A stretch of 14,898 bases of DNA from an uncultured Desulfobacterium sp. (lineage in GTDB: Bacteria > Desulfobacterota > Desulfobacteria > Desulfobacterales > Desulfobacteraceae). Position 1 is the first letter of the stretch, and the number at the start of each line of letters is the position of its first letter. The stretch lies in contig CAKZLA010000525.1 of NCBI GenBank assembly GCA_937124525.1, positions 1-14,898 on the forward strand, read 5' to 3'. A program made the position numbers and the translations under genes. A model generated the notes under the pieces. It searched no databases. It worked only from the letters and a program-made list of their open reading frames with translations, and was not told where the DNA came from. This document shows, piece after piece, positions 1-7,057 of this stretch.

Positions 1-318
1 CAGCGGGTGGCTCTTGCCCGGGTATTGGTTCTGGAGCCCAAAATTTTGTTAATGGATGAACCTTTTGCCGCCCTGGATGCTCAATCCAGGGAAAAAATGC
101 AGAATCTTCTGCTTTCATTGTGGCAGGTGGTTGCCCACACTATTATTTTTGTGACCCATGATGTAAGAGAAGCAATCACATTATCCGACCGGGTCATGGT
201 CATGGATAGACATCCAGGCCAATTTTGTGAGTCGGTCAGAATTGACCTGAAACGTCCCAGAATGCCGGATGAGAAAGGGTTCCTTGAATATTACCGTATG
301 CTTCACACCTTGCTTTAA
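1..318 (+). CDS. ABC transporter ATP-binding protein, 3' part (nitrate/sulfonate/taurine importer type)
   Basis: This is the C-terminal part of an ABC ATPase; its start lies left of the window. The reading frame enters with the end of the signature region (QRVALAR). It then shows Walker B ILLMDEP with the catalytic Glu, the D-loop FAALD, and the switch histidine in [10 protein letters not shown]. The visible 105 residues end normally at a TAA. The run [16 protein letters not shown] and the [13 protein letters not shown] stretch are typical of the SsuB/TauB/NrtD branch, which energises uptake of sulfonates, nitrate or similar small anions together with an inner-membrane permease and a periplasmic binding protein. 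Those partners are not in view, so the substrate cannot be named. A terminator follows directly, so this is the last gene of its operon. Confidence 0.9.
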   Translation, partial: QRVALARVLVLEPKILLMDEPFAALDAQSREKMQNLLLSLWQVVAHTIIFVTHDVREAITLSDRVMVMDRHPGQFCESVRIDLKRPRMPDEKGFLEYYRMLHTLL

Positions 319-334
319 TTGGAATTGTTTTAAT

Positions 335-382
335 AAAAAATCCCTGGTGTGTGCCTTTGTGCATGCATCAGGGATTTTTTTA
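335..382. terminator. Two-way rho-independent terminator between the ABC ATPase gene and ribB
   Basis: An A-run followed by TCCCTG and, after a loop of about 20 bases, CAGGGA followed by a T-run form one long hairpin (AAAAAATCCCTG against CAGGGATTTTTT). Because an A-run precedes and a T-run follows, it can work in both directions. It sits between two genes that point at each other, the ABC ATPase on plus and ribB on minus, which is where a shared terminator is expected. Confidence 0.85.
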
Positions 383-412
383 TAAATTACAAATTCTCTA
401 TGCGTTTAAAAC

Positions 413-1066
413 TCAGGCACTCTTGTCCAGAGACCGGGAACGGTAGGCAACTATGTCTTCAATACTCAAAACAGGAAAATCATGGGCATCGGCAAAGTCG
501 ATAATCTGGGGCAGCTTTGCCATGGTCCCGTCGGGGTTGGTCAGCTCACAGAGAACCCCAGCCGGACATAGCCCTGCAAGGCGCATAAGGTCCACCGTTC
601 CTTCGGTGTGCCCCCTTCGTTCAAAGACGCCGTTTTCCGAAGCCCGCAGGGGGAAAACATGACCCGGGCTGTGAATATCAGCGCAGGATGCATCTGGTGC
701 CGCAGCACACCGGATGGTGGTGGCGCGATCCGCCGCAGATACCCCGGTTGTAACCCCGGTGGCCGCTTCAATGGAGACGGTGAATGCGGTTTGATACGCA
801 GAGGTATTGGTGCCCACCATCTGGGGCAAACTCAGTTGCTCTACCTTTTCTGGGGGCAGGCAAAGACAGACAATGCCGCTGCATTCTCGAATGAGAATGG
901 CCATCTGGGCCTCTGTGATGGCTTCGGCAGGAAAAATCAGATCGCCTTCATTTTCCCGGTCTTCGTCATCCACAAGCAGTACACCTTTGCCGGAGACAAG
1001 GGCATCAATGGCTCTGTTCACCCTTTCAACTGGACTTCCAAATTTTGAAATGGATACTTCATTCAT
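413..1066 (-). CDS. ribB: 3,4-dihydroxy-2-butanone-4-phosphate synthase
   Basis: RibB converts ribulose 5-phosphate to 3,4-dihydroxy-2-butanone 4-phosphate plus formate, the four-carbon precursor for the lumazine step of riboflavin synthesis. The protein has 217 residues, the same length as the E. coli enzyme as I recall it, and is colinear with it. Visible hallmarks are [17 protein letters not shown] near residue 35 (acidic, metal- and substrate-binding loop), [49 protein letters not shown], and [10 protein letters not shown]. There is no fused GTP cyclohydrolase II (RibA) domain, so this is stand-alone RibB and ribA must lie elsewhere. The ATG has a GGGAG ribosome binding site. The leader carries an FMN riboswitch, so expression should fall when FMN is plentiful. 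The only close plus-strand frames are shadows. Confidence 0.97.
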   Translation of the reverse strand: MNEVSISKFGSPVERVNRAIDALVSGKGVLLVDDEDRENEGDLIFPAEAITEAQMAILIRECSGIVCLCLPPEKVEQLSLPQMVGTNTSAYQTAFTVSIEAATGVTTGVSAADRATTIRCAAAPDASCADIHSPGHVFPLRASENGVFERRGHTEGTVDLMRLAGLCPAGVLCELTNPDGTMAKLPQIIDFADAHDFPVLSIEDIVAYRSRSLDKSA

Positions 1067-1072
1067 GCGAAA

Positions 1073-1109
1073 CTCCCTTTTATTATAAAAAATTCCATAA
1101 TATCAGGGG
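1073..1109 (-). promoter_or_regulatory. Hairpin that can hide the ribB ribosome binding site (riboswitch expression platform candidate)
   Basis: Read on the minus strand, CCC plus ATTAT (from 1109 down to 1097) can pair with ATAAT plus GGG (1086 down to 1075), closing a loop of about 10 bases. The 3' arm contains the AGGGAG ribosome binding site of ribB. Location and pairing fit a translation-control platform for the FMN riboswitch. No T-run terminator is seen between riboswitch and gene. The partner strand that would compete with this hairpin is not obvious from reading alone. Confidence 0.5.
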
Positions 1110-1221
1110 AAAATGATGGGGGATGGAACCGCAATGATACTATCAAAGATGTCCCATTTAAAGCCGCAGCAACGCCGCAATACCGCCGCAGTTCCACACA
1201 GAACCGTGCCAGTAGCCTTTT

Positions 1222-1362
1222 ATTCTCTCCCATCCGGACTTTAACCGTCGGCCCTGGAGTCTCACCAGATCTGCTGACCCTGCGTACATTGCAGGCGCTC
1301 GCGGGCTTATTTGATTTCATCAAAATCACCGCCGGTGGGGAATTGCACCCCGCCCTGAGAAT
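1222..1362 (-). ncRNA. FMN riboswitch (RFN element)
   Basis: The minus strand shows the conserved RFN blocks in order: the closing stem P1 (ATTCTC at 1362-1357 pairing with GAGAAT at 1227-1222), AGGGCGGGGTGCAATTCCCC, ACCGGCGGTGAT, AGCCCGCGAGCGCC, GGTCAGCAGATCTGGTGAGA, CTCCAGGGCCGACGGTTAAA and GTCCGGATGGGAGAGAA. These are the standard conserved segments of the FMN aptamer. It lies in the leader of ribB, which is the usual genetic setting. FMN binding is expected to lower ribB expression. Confidence 0.97.
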
Positions 1363-1370
1363 TCAAAGGC

Positions 1371-1398
1371 AATATAGCTCAATAAAAAATGATGTCAA
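1371..1398 (-). promoter_or_regulatory. Sigma-70 promoter of the FMN riboswitch-ribB transcript
   Basis: On the minus strand a perfect -35 TTGACA (1398-1393) is followed after 16 bases by a -10 TATATT (1376-1371). Transcription would start near 1364, immediately before the first base of riboswitch stem P1. That is the expected geometry for a riboswitch-controlled transcript. Confidence 0.8.
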
Positions 1399-1816
1399 TG
1401 ATGAAATGCATTCCCGGGCTGATTTTTCATGGGTGGGGGATGGAAGGTCTCATCTTCACAAATGGTGATTAGTTTTTGTGGCATATCTTCAGACAGCCGC
1501 GCCCGCTCCATATCCCCAAAATTTCCAGCATTTGGTCCATTTGGCTGGAAATCTTTGGATGCGCACCATATGATGATGCAACAAATTTTGAAAGTTTGCA
1601 TATCTCTAAAAAATTACAAACATTATGGATACTGCCACATTCCACTTTTGTAAACTCCAGATGAAGCGCATGGATAAGCAAATGCAAAAAATTGGCACCT
1701 GCCAGGCTCTCAAAAAATGCCACAAGAGCAGGGTCTTCATCAATTGTATTATGCCGACGTACCCAGTTTTTTGTTAGCGCATTATCTATTCTCAAACTGG
1801 GTATCTTTTGGGGCTG
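1395..1816 (-). pseudogene. Remnant of a transposase-like gene, truncated and frameshifted
   Basis: Two minus-strand frames join into one protein-like reading. From about 1816 the frame gives KIPSLRIDNALTKNW, then RRHNTIDEDPALVAFFES, LLIHALHLEFTKVECGSI and FVASSYGAHPKISSQMDQM. Near 1523, at a GGGG run, sense continues in another frame as GDMERARLSEDMPQKLITIC then EDETFHP. A one-base change at the G-run explains the split. After ETFHP the frame runs into unrelated residues and stops at 1395. The part present has the look of the N-terminal half of a transposase family I recall from sulfate-reducing deltaproteobacteria, where a similar CEDETFHP motif continues into a longer catalytic part. That link is from memory. 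The remnant ends inside the -35 box of the ribB promoter. No terminal repeats were found. Confidence 0.5.
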
Positions 1817-1931
1817 TCATGTGATATTTAAAGAATTTCTTTTGCGTAATGATCCGATTTTACGGAGTTCAATATGATCCTTATTGGACGTTAACCAGCC
1901 ATTCTTAACCTATTTGCAGCCAGGCAAAAAA

Positions 1932-4208
1932 ATGTTTTCAACCATTCGAGCCAAACTGTTTTTGATATTTTTCTCCCTGGGACTTCTACCTCTTTTAATC
2001 TCCATTTTTTTTGCCTATCACTCCATGGCCCAAACCATGACGATCCAGACCAATGAACAGCTCACCAAACTGCTTGATAAAACCGCAGAGCAGATTCAAT
2101 TTTATTTTGAAGCCAGGGAAAAAGAAATTTCTCTTTTATCCAATTACCCATTTATACAGCTCTCTTTTCTTCAGTTTGAATTTGGTCAGCGCCTTGATAC
2201 GGTGAGACGTCTTTTATCGGATTATGAGAAAAAAAATCGTTATTTTAACACCATTTATCTCATTGACCTCAATGGAAAGCGCATCCTGACCGAACCTGAA
2301 ACGCAAAACAATGGGCCATCGTACTTAAGTGATCCAGCCGGGTGGACTTCCATGATTGATGCGAATCTTAAAACCACCTTTATTCCCGGCAAGGACGACG
2401 GTAAACCTGTGGTATTGATATCCAAACGGGTCTATGACTTTGAAAACAACCAGCTTCCCGTGGGGATGATTGTTTTTGATATTAATTTGCCATCCTTTAC
2501 CCATTTTGTCTCTTCCCTGAAAATAGGGGAACGTGGATATGCCTGCCTGTGGGATCACCGGGGAAAGCTTATTTTTCATCCTGAAAAATCAATGGTGGAA
2601 GCTCTTGATTTTTCCGGTAAAGAAAGCCCCGGGCTGTCCATATTGATAAAAAGAATGGTTAATGGGGAAAAAGGTCGTGGAGATTATGAGCTTGATGGAA
2701 TCAAAAAACGAATGATTTTTACCCAGTGCGAGGTTATGAACTGGCGGGTCGGCATTTCCCTTGAAAAATCAGAGCTGATGAAGGATATCATTACTTTACG
2801 TTATCGAATGCTTTCTTTTTTTGCCGTCATTGCTTTCTTAATTATCCTTGCTTCCTATGCCTTTGGCAAAAGTATTTCCACCCCCATCAGCCGTCTCATT
2901 GACGGTGTCCGGGCCATAGGGGACGGGAAATGGGATCATTTCATCATAGTTGACTCCGGCGATGAACTCAGTTCCCTGGCCGATGAATTTAATAAAATGA
3001 AATTACGCCTGAAAAAAAGTATCCAGGAAATCATGGATCTGAAAAGTTTCAATGAGGATGTTCTGAGAAGCGTCCCCAGCGGTATTATCACCATCAATAA
3101 AGATCTGGAGATTACCTCTTTCAATGCCAGTGCCGAACGTATCCTTCAAATGCAGGGCAATCACCTGAATGGGTTAGAACATCCGGAAACTTATTCTCAG
3201 TCCTCCCTTTCTTCCGGTGCGGATGAAATTCTCAAACGTTTAAGGGCCTGCGTGAAGAATAACATCATCATGACCAACAGGCATATAGAGCAAATTATCT
3301 GTAAGGAAGGGCAGGACGCTCCAGGTTTCATTGAATTGAACACCTCTGCCCTTAAAAATGTGGATGAAGAGACCGTGGGTGCCATCGCCGTGATCCGGGA
3401 TATTACTCGGAAAAAAAGAATGGAGGCGGAGATGATCCGGGTGGATCGCCTGGCCTCCCTTGGAGAGCTCTCAGCGGGTATGGCCCATGAAATCCGAAAT
3501 CCCCTTGCCGGCATGAAAACCGCCACCCAAATCCTTGCCAGAAGTGTGTCTGATGCCCCGGAAAAGGTCTTGATCCAGGGCATACTGCATGAAATTGATC
3601 GACTCAACAAAATCGTGACAGATCTGCTCAATTTTTCCAGACCCAAAAATCCCTTTCCCGCCAGTGTGGATCTTTCTGAAGTCATTGTAAGAACCCTTTC
3701 CCTTGTCTGGAAAAATATGAAACAGTCCAATGTCAGCCTGGTCAAAACCGTGGATCAGGATCTGCCCCGGGTGTCTGTGGACAGGGAACAGATTGAACAG
3801 GTGTTTTTAAATCTTCTGCTCAACGCCTTAAAAGCCATGCCCGGTGGTGGGACCTTGACTATCATCATCAAATTAAGAAAAAAAGAGGAAAGGCAGGAGA
3901 TAATTGGAAGAAAAATTTCGTTAAAAACCCTGGCCCCGGTCATGCCGGAAAAACAGATTGAAGTGGTTTTTCAGGACACGGGTCATGGGATTAAGAAAGA
4001 AATTCTCTCCAAAATATTTAATCCTTTTTTCACCACCAATCCCGGGGGAACCGGCCTTGGCTTGTCCATTGTTCAGAAACTTCTGGAGAAGAACAGGGCA
4101 AAGATCAACATAGAAAGCAGAGAAAATGAAGGCACCCGGGTGACCCTGTTGTTCCCGATCATGGAACCGGAGGTTCCCCTTTGCCATGGAGAAACAGATG
4201 CAGGATAG
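1932..4208 (+). CDS. Membrane sensor histidine kinase, Cache-HAMP-PAS-HisKA-HATPase (NtrB type)
   Basis: This is a membrane-bound sensor kinase of about 758 residues. Order of parts (numbering from the ATG at 1932): membrane segment about 8-30; an extracytoplasmic region of about 260 residues with Cache-like features; second membrane segment about 294-312; HAMP linker starting STPISRLIDG; a PAS region about 375-495 ending in the usual AVIRDITRKKR; HisKA with SLGELSAGMAHEIRNPLAGM, phosphorylated His near 519; HATPase with N-box NLLLNALKAMPGGG, DTGHGI, NPFFTT and GGTGLGLSIV. The HEIRNPL box and the following NtrC-type gene make it an NtrB-like partner. A TTG at 1884 would add 16 residues; I chose ATG 1932 because MFSTIRAKLFLIFF places the membrane anchor normally, although its ribosome binding site (CAGG) is weak. 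It overlaps the next gene, so both are translated from one message. Confidence 0.92.
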   Translation: MFSTIRAKLFLIFFSLGLLPLLISIFFAYHSMAQTMTIQTNEQLTKLLDKTAEQIQFYFEAREKEISLLSNYPFIQLSFLQFEFGQRLDTVRRLLSDYEKKNRYFNTIYLIDLNGKRILTEPETQNNGPSYLSDPAGWTSMIDANLKTTFIPGKDDGKPVVLISKRVYDFENNQLPVGMIVFDINLPSFTHFVSSLKIGERGYACLWDHRGKLIFHPEKSMVEALDFSGKESPGLSILIKRMVNGEKGRGDYELDGIKKRMIFTQCEVMNWRVGISLEKSELMKDIITLRYRMLSFFAVIAFLIILASYAFGKSISTPISRLIDGVRAIGDGKWDHFIIVDSGDELSSLADEFNKMKLRLKKSIQEIMDLKSFNEDVLRSVPSGIITINKDLEITSFNASAERILQMQGNHLNGLEHPETYSQSSLSSGADEILKRLRACVKNNIIMTNRHIEQIICKEGQDAPGFIELNTSALKNVDEETVGAIAVIRDITRKKRMEAEMIRVDRLASLGELSAGMAHEIRNPLAGMKTATQILARSVSDAPEKVLIQGILHEIDRLNKIVTDLLNFSRPKNPFPASVDLSEVIVRTLSLVWKNMKQSNVSLVKTVDQDLPRVSVDREQIEQVFLNLLLNALKAMPGGGTLTIIIKLRKKEERQEIIGRKISLKTLAPVMPEKQIEVVFQDTGHGIKKEILSKIFNPFFTTNPGGTGLGLSIVQKLLEKNRAKINIESRENEGTRVTLLFPIMEPEVPLCHGETDAG

Positions 4209-5592
4209 AAGACTCTTGATTGTGGATGACGAGGATGTACTGCGTACCTCCCTTGAAACAAATTTTAAGATGGACGGTTTTAATGTAAAAACCGCGCAAA
4301 CGGGCGAAGAGGCCATTGAGCTTGTGGATGATTTTGCTCCCATGGTGATCCTTCTGGATCTGAGACTGCCCAGTATGGATGGCATTTCAGTGTTAAAGCA
4401 GATCAGAAAAACAAACCTTGAGATCAATGTGGTTATCATGACCGCCTATGGTGATACCCAGACAACTGTGGAAGCCGTGAAATGCGGGGCCTATAATTTT
4501 ATCAATAAGCCCTTTGAGCTCGAAGAGCTTGAAGCCCTGGTCCATAACGCCTTTGAAAACATTGAACTCAAACGGGAGGTCCATTACTTAAGGTATCGCC
4601 AGAAAAAATTTGAAAAATATGGTGACATTGTTGGAAAGAGCCGGGCCATGCAGGAAATTTACAGTCAGATTGATCGCATTGCAGACACAAAGGATACAAC
4701 CGTGCTCATCCGGGGGGAAAGCGGCACCGGTAAAGAGCTGGTGGCCGGGGCCATTCACCATAAAAGCCGCAGGCATCGTCATCCCTTCATGGAGATCAAC
4801 TGCTCTTCCCTTCCCGAAACCCTTTTGGAAAGTGAATTGTTCGGGCATGAGAAAGGCGCTTTCACCGATGCAAAGGTCATGAAAAAAGGGCTGTTTGAAC
4901 TGGCGGATACGGGGACCCTTTTTCTGGACGAAATAGGGGAACTTCCCCTTTCCATACAGGTGAAACTTTTGGGCTTTCTGGAAAAAAAGCAATTCAAACG
5001 CCTGGGCAGTGGCCGGGACATTAAGGTGGATGTGCGCATTGTCACAGCTACCAACAGAAATCTTGAGCAGGCCATCTCCCAGGGGCTGTTCCGGGAAGAT
5101 CTTTATTATAGATTAAATGTGGTCAGCCTTTTTATTCCGCCGTTAAGGGAGCGCAAAAGCGATATTCCGCTGCTTACCAGTTATTTTCTGGAACAATTTT
5201 GCAGGGAAATGGGTAAAAAAAAGATGGTTTTTTCCCGGGAAGCTCTGGACTTGCTGGCCGGGCATCAATGGCGTGGCAATGTGCGTGAACTTAAAAATGT
5301 GGTGGAGCGGGCCGTGATATTTGCCCGGCATTCCACCCTTGGACCTGAAAGCCTTGATGCGGAATTTTCCCAAAATAAGTTGGGATGTGCTCCCTCGGAC
5401 ATAGGGCCGTCAGCCCCATTTGGTAATGGGGAAAATTTTACCCAGGCCTTGGCACAAAAGGAGATGGACCTGATCACAACGGCCCTTGAGAAAACCGATA
5501 ATAACAAGACAAAGGCTTCTGAAATCTTGGGTATCAGCCGTTTTGCACTGAACCGAAGACTCCAGAGGCTGGACGGGATGCGCCGACGATGA
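4186..5592 (+). CDS. Sigma-54-dependent response regulator, NtrC family
   Basis: This 468-residue activator receives phosphate from the kinase just upstream and opens sigma-54 promoters. The receiver domain (about 6-125) has acidic pocket VDDED, phosphorylated Asp near 58 in ILLDLRLP, Thr in MTAYG and Lys in INKPF. The AAA+ domain (about 148-385) has Walker A GESGTGKE, loop 1 ELFGHEKGAFTDA, Walker B GTLFLDEIGE, sensor I ATN, arginine-finger stretch FREDLYYRLNV and sensor II WRGNVREL. The C-terminus is a Fis-type helix-turn-helix: NKTKASEILGISRFALNRRL. The usual GAFTGA reads GAFTDA. Two starts are possible: ATG 4186 (GGAGG 12 bases upstream) and ATG 4198 (GGAG 6 bases upstream, better spacing), the latter giving MQDRRLLIVDDE. 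The likely target is the sigma-54 promoter before the TRAP operon. Confidence 0.95.
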   Translation: MEKQMQDRRLLIVDDEDVLRTSLETNFKMDGFNVKTAQTGEEAIELVDDFAPMVILLDLRLPSMDGISVLKQIRKTNLEINVVIMTAYGDTQTTVEAVKCGAYNFINKPFELEELEALVHNAFENIELKREVHYLRYRQKKFEKYGDIVGKSRAMQEIYSQIDRIADTKDTTVLIRGESGTGKELVAGAIHHKSRRHRHPFMEINCSSLPETLLESELFGHEKGAFTDAKVMKKGLFELADTGTLFLDEIGELPLSIQVKLLGFLEKKQFKRLGSGRDIKVDVRIVTATNRNLEQAISQGLFREDLYYRLNVVSLFIPPLRERKSDIPLLTSYFLEQFCREMGKKKMVFSREALDLLAGHQWRGNVRELKNVVERAVIFARHSTLGPESLDAEFSQNKLGCAPSDIGPSAPFGNGENFTQALAQKEMDLITTALEKTDNNKTKASEILGISRFALNRRLQRLDGMRRR

Positions 5593-6719
5593 AGGGAATT
5601 GCCCATGCCGTTTTTCCAGAATCCTGTGGTTGTGCAAGCGTCCTTTATATGGCCTCAAAGCTACTTGACGTTTTTTTGAAAGACAGCCCCGCAAAACAGG
5701 AATCTTGCCCTGGAAAGTGTAAATCGAGAAATGAAAGATGCCGTTGTTCCACCTTTTTTTTGAGAGCATTGATAAAAGATCTGGTTCGCTTCACCCTCGT
5801 GGCTGTGTGTTTTTTCGTGTTTTGTCCCGATGTGCTGGCCCGGACAAAACCATATGACATTGCCATGATCACCTGGAGAAGTGAAACCCCGGCAGAGCAG
5901 GGATTTAAAGCCCGTCTTGCCAAAGGCCCTTACCCTGTAACATGTCATATGTACAATGCTGCTCAGGATATCAACAAGCTTGAGGACATCATCCACATCC
6001 TTCTTCAAACCCCTCCTGATCTTGTTTATGTTTTCGGTACCACAGCCACCCGGCAGGTGATGTCACGGATCAAGGATATCCCCATTGTGTTTAATGTGGT
6101 GACAAGGCCGGTAAAAGCCGGTATTATTGATAGTTGGGAACACTCAGGGAACAATACCACAGGGGTCAGCAGCATGGTACCCCTGAATTCTAAGCTCAAA
6201 GCCTTGAAAAAAGTGGTGGATTACAAAGTGCTTGCCGTGCTGTATAATCCCCTGGAACCCAATTCGTGCATACAAATGGAGATGCTTCATCGTTTGAGCG
6301 TCTGGATGAATTTTGAACTTAAAGCCTTTCCCATTACCCATGAAAGAGATGTGGATCGTGCCATTTCAAGCATGGGAAATCAAGTCCATGCCATATATTT
6401 TCCTTCTGATTCCAGGATTATTTCCCTGGGAAGAAAAATCATGCGCCAGGTGAATCACCTTAAAATTCCTTCCTTTGCTGCGGTGGAAAGCATGGTACTT
6501 GATGATGATGCGCTGATGGGACTTGTGCCGAACTACTATGATCTTGGAACCCTTGCCGCATTGAAAGCCATCAGAATTTTCAATGGCGAAAAACCAGGAG
6601 ACATCCCCAGTTCCACCCTGAATTATTTTCGAATTTTAATTAATATGAAAACCGCCGGCAAAATTGGTGTGCAAATTCCCACCTCCCTTCTGATTATTTC
6701 AGATGTCATTGTGCGATAG
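5589..6719 (+). CDS. ABC-type periplasmic substrate-binding protein (ABC_sub_bind / TrpX-like family)
   Basis: The protein (376 residues as drawn) matches the two-lobed periplasmic binding fold often annotated as ABC transporter substrate-binding protein. Visible family stretches are PYDIAMITWRSETPAEQGFK, PDLVYVFGTTATRQV, DIPIVFNVVTRPV, NNTTGVSSMVPL, KVLAVLYNPLEPNS, AIYFPSDSRI, IPSFAAVESMV, LMGLVPNYYDLG and the C-terminal INMKTAGKIGVQIP. No permease or ATPase gene follows. The ATG overlaps the stop of the activator gene (ATGA), so it is translationally coupled to the kinase and activator and may act as their ligand receptor. The start is uncertain: the first 60 residues are Cys-rich and not signal-like, whereas a TTG at 5769 begins a good signal peptide (VRFTLVAVCFFVFC, cleavage after VLA). 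That TTG has only a poorly spaced GAGAG. Confidence 0.85.
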   Translation: MKGIAHAVFPESCGCASVLYMASKLLDVFLKDSPAKQESCPGKCKSRNERCRCSTFFLRALIKDLVRFTLVAVCFFVFCPDVLARTKPYDIAMITWRSETPAEQGFKARLAKGPYPVTCHMYNAAQDINKLEDIIHILLQTPPDLVYVFGTTATRQVMSRIKDIPIVFNVVTRPVKAGIIDSWEHSGNNTTGVSSMVPLNSKLKALKKVVDYKVLAVLYNPLEPNSCIQMEMLHRLSVWMNFELKAFPITHERDVDRAISSMGNQVHAIYFPSDSRIISLGRKIMRQVNHLKIPSFAAVESMVLDDDALMGLVPNYYDLGTLAALKAIRIFNGEKPGDIPSSTLNYFRILINMKTAGKIGVQIPTSLLIISDVIVR

Positions 6720-6728
6720 GCTTTGATG

Positions 6729-6745
6729 TGTGCGAATACCGCACA
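6729..6745. promoter_or_regulatory. Inverted repeat upstream of the sigma-54 promoter (candidate activator site)
   Basis: TGTGCG, five spacer bases, then CGCACA form a perfect 6-base inverted repeat starting 10 bases after the binding-protein stop codon. It lies about 100 bases upstream of the -24 element, the usual distance for an NtrC-type activator site. There is no T-run, so it is not a convincing terminator. That the neighbouring activator binds here is inference. Confidence 0.35.
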
Positions 6746-6842
6746 TATCATTGTTCGAAAAACGCTCTATCCCCATAATTCCAATTGCCTGAGTAATTCT
6801 TAATATACTGTTTATAAAGCATTTTATTTTTTAAATAGCCAT

Positions 6843-6858
6843 TGGCATTGTTGTTGCT
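6843..6858 (+). promoter_or_regulatory. Sigma-54 (-24/-12) promoter of the TRAP transporter operon
   Basis: The sequence TTGGCATTGTTGTTGCT fits the sigma-54 consensus TGGCAC-N5-TTGCW. GG (6844-6845) and GC (6856-6857) are exactly 12 bases apart, first base to first base. Transcription would start near 6869. A sigma-54 activator gene lies just upstream and the TRAP operon just downstream, which makes a chance match unlikely. Confidence 0.75.
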
Positions 6859-6880
6859 ATCTTTGAACACCGAGTATCAA

Positions 6881-7021
6881 TGAGTCTGTTGATTTAAAGG
6901 CTATTTCAGTCCGATTCAATTTTATTGCCACAAAATATGGTTGGTTAGCGGCTTAAATATAGATCATATAGACAGTGGTGGTGGCTGAAATATGGAAATC
7001 GCGACTTAATTAACAGACTCA
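6881..7021. mobile_element. MITE-like element in the leader of the TRAP operon
   Basis: The ends are perfect 10-base inverted repeats, TGAGTCTGTT (6881-6890) and AACAGACTCA (7012-7021). The similarity continues inward imperfectly (GATTTAA against TTAATTA) and returns deeper as TATTTCAG (6902-6909) against CTGAAATA (6985-6992). Both ends are flanked by TCAA (6877-6880 and 7022-7025), which looks like a 4-base target duplication. The 141 bases hold no convincing reading frame. Long imperfect terminal repeats, small size and flanking repeats together point to a miniature inverted-repeat element or an internally deleted insertion sequence. The parent family is not recognised. Confidence 0.6.
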
Positions 7022-7057
7022 TCAATGGCGTTTAACACATCAAAAGGAGTTTTAAAA

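Noticed and set aside
608..1048. Plus-strand frame of 146 codons opposite ribB
   Set aside because: It is the antisense shadow of a confidently identified gene, has no motif, and its composition follows the ribB codons.
1063..1329. Minus-strand frame of 88 codons upstream of ribB
   Set aside because: It runs through the FMN riboswitch and the ribosome-site hairpin; the bases are explained by RNA structure and there is no ribosome binding site.
1817..1931. Promoter for the NtrB-like kinase
   Set aside because: TTGCGT and several AT-rich words occur, but no pair has acceptable spacing, so no promoter was called.
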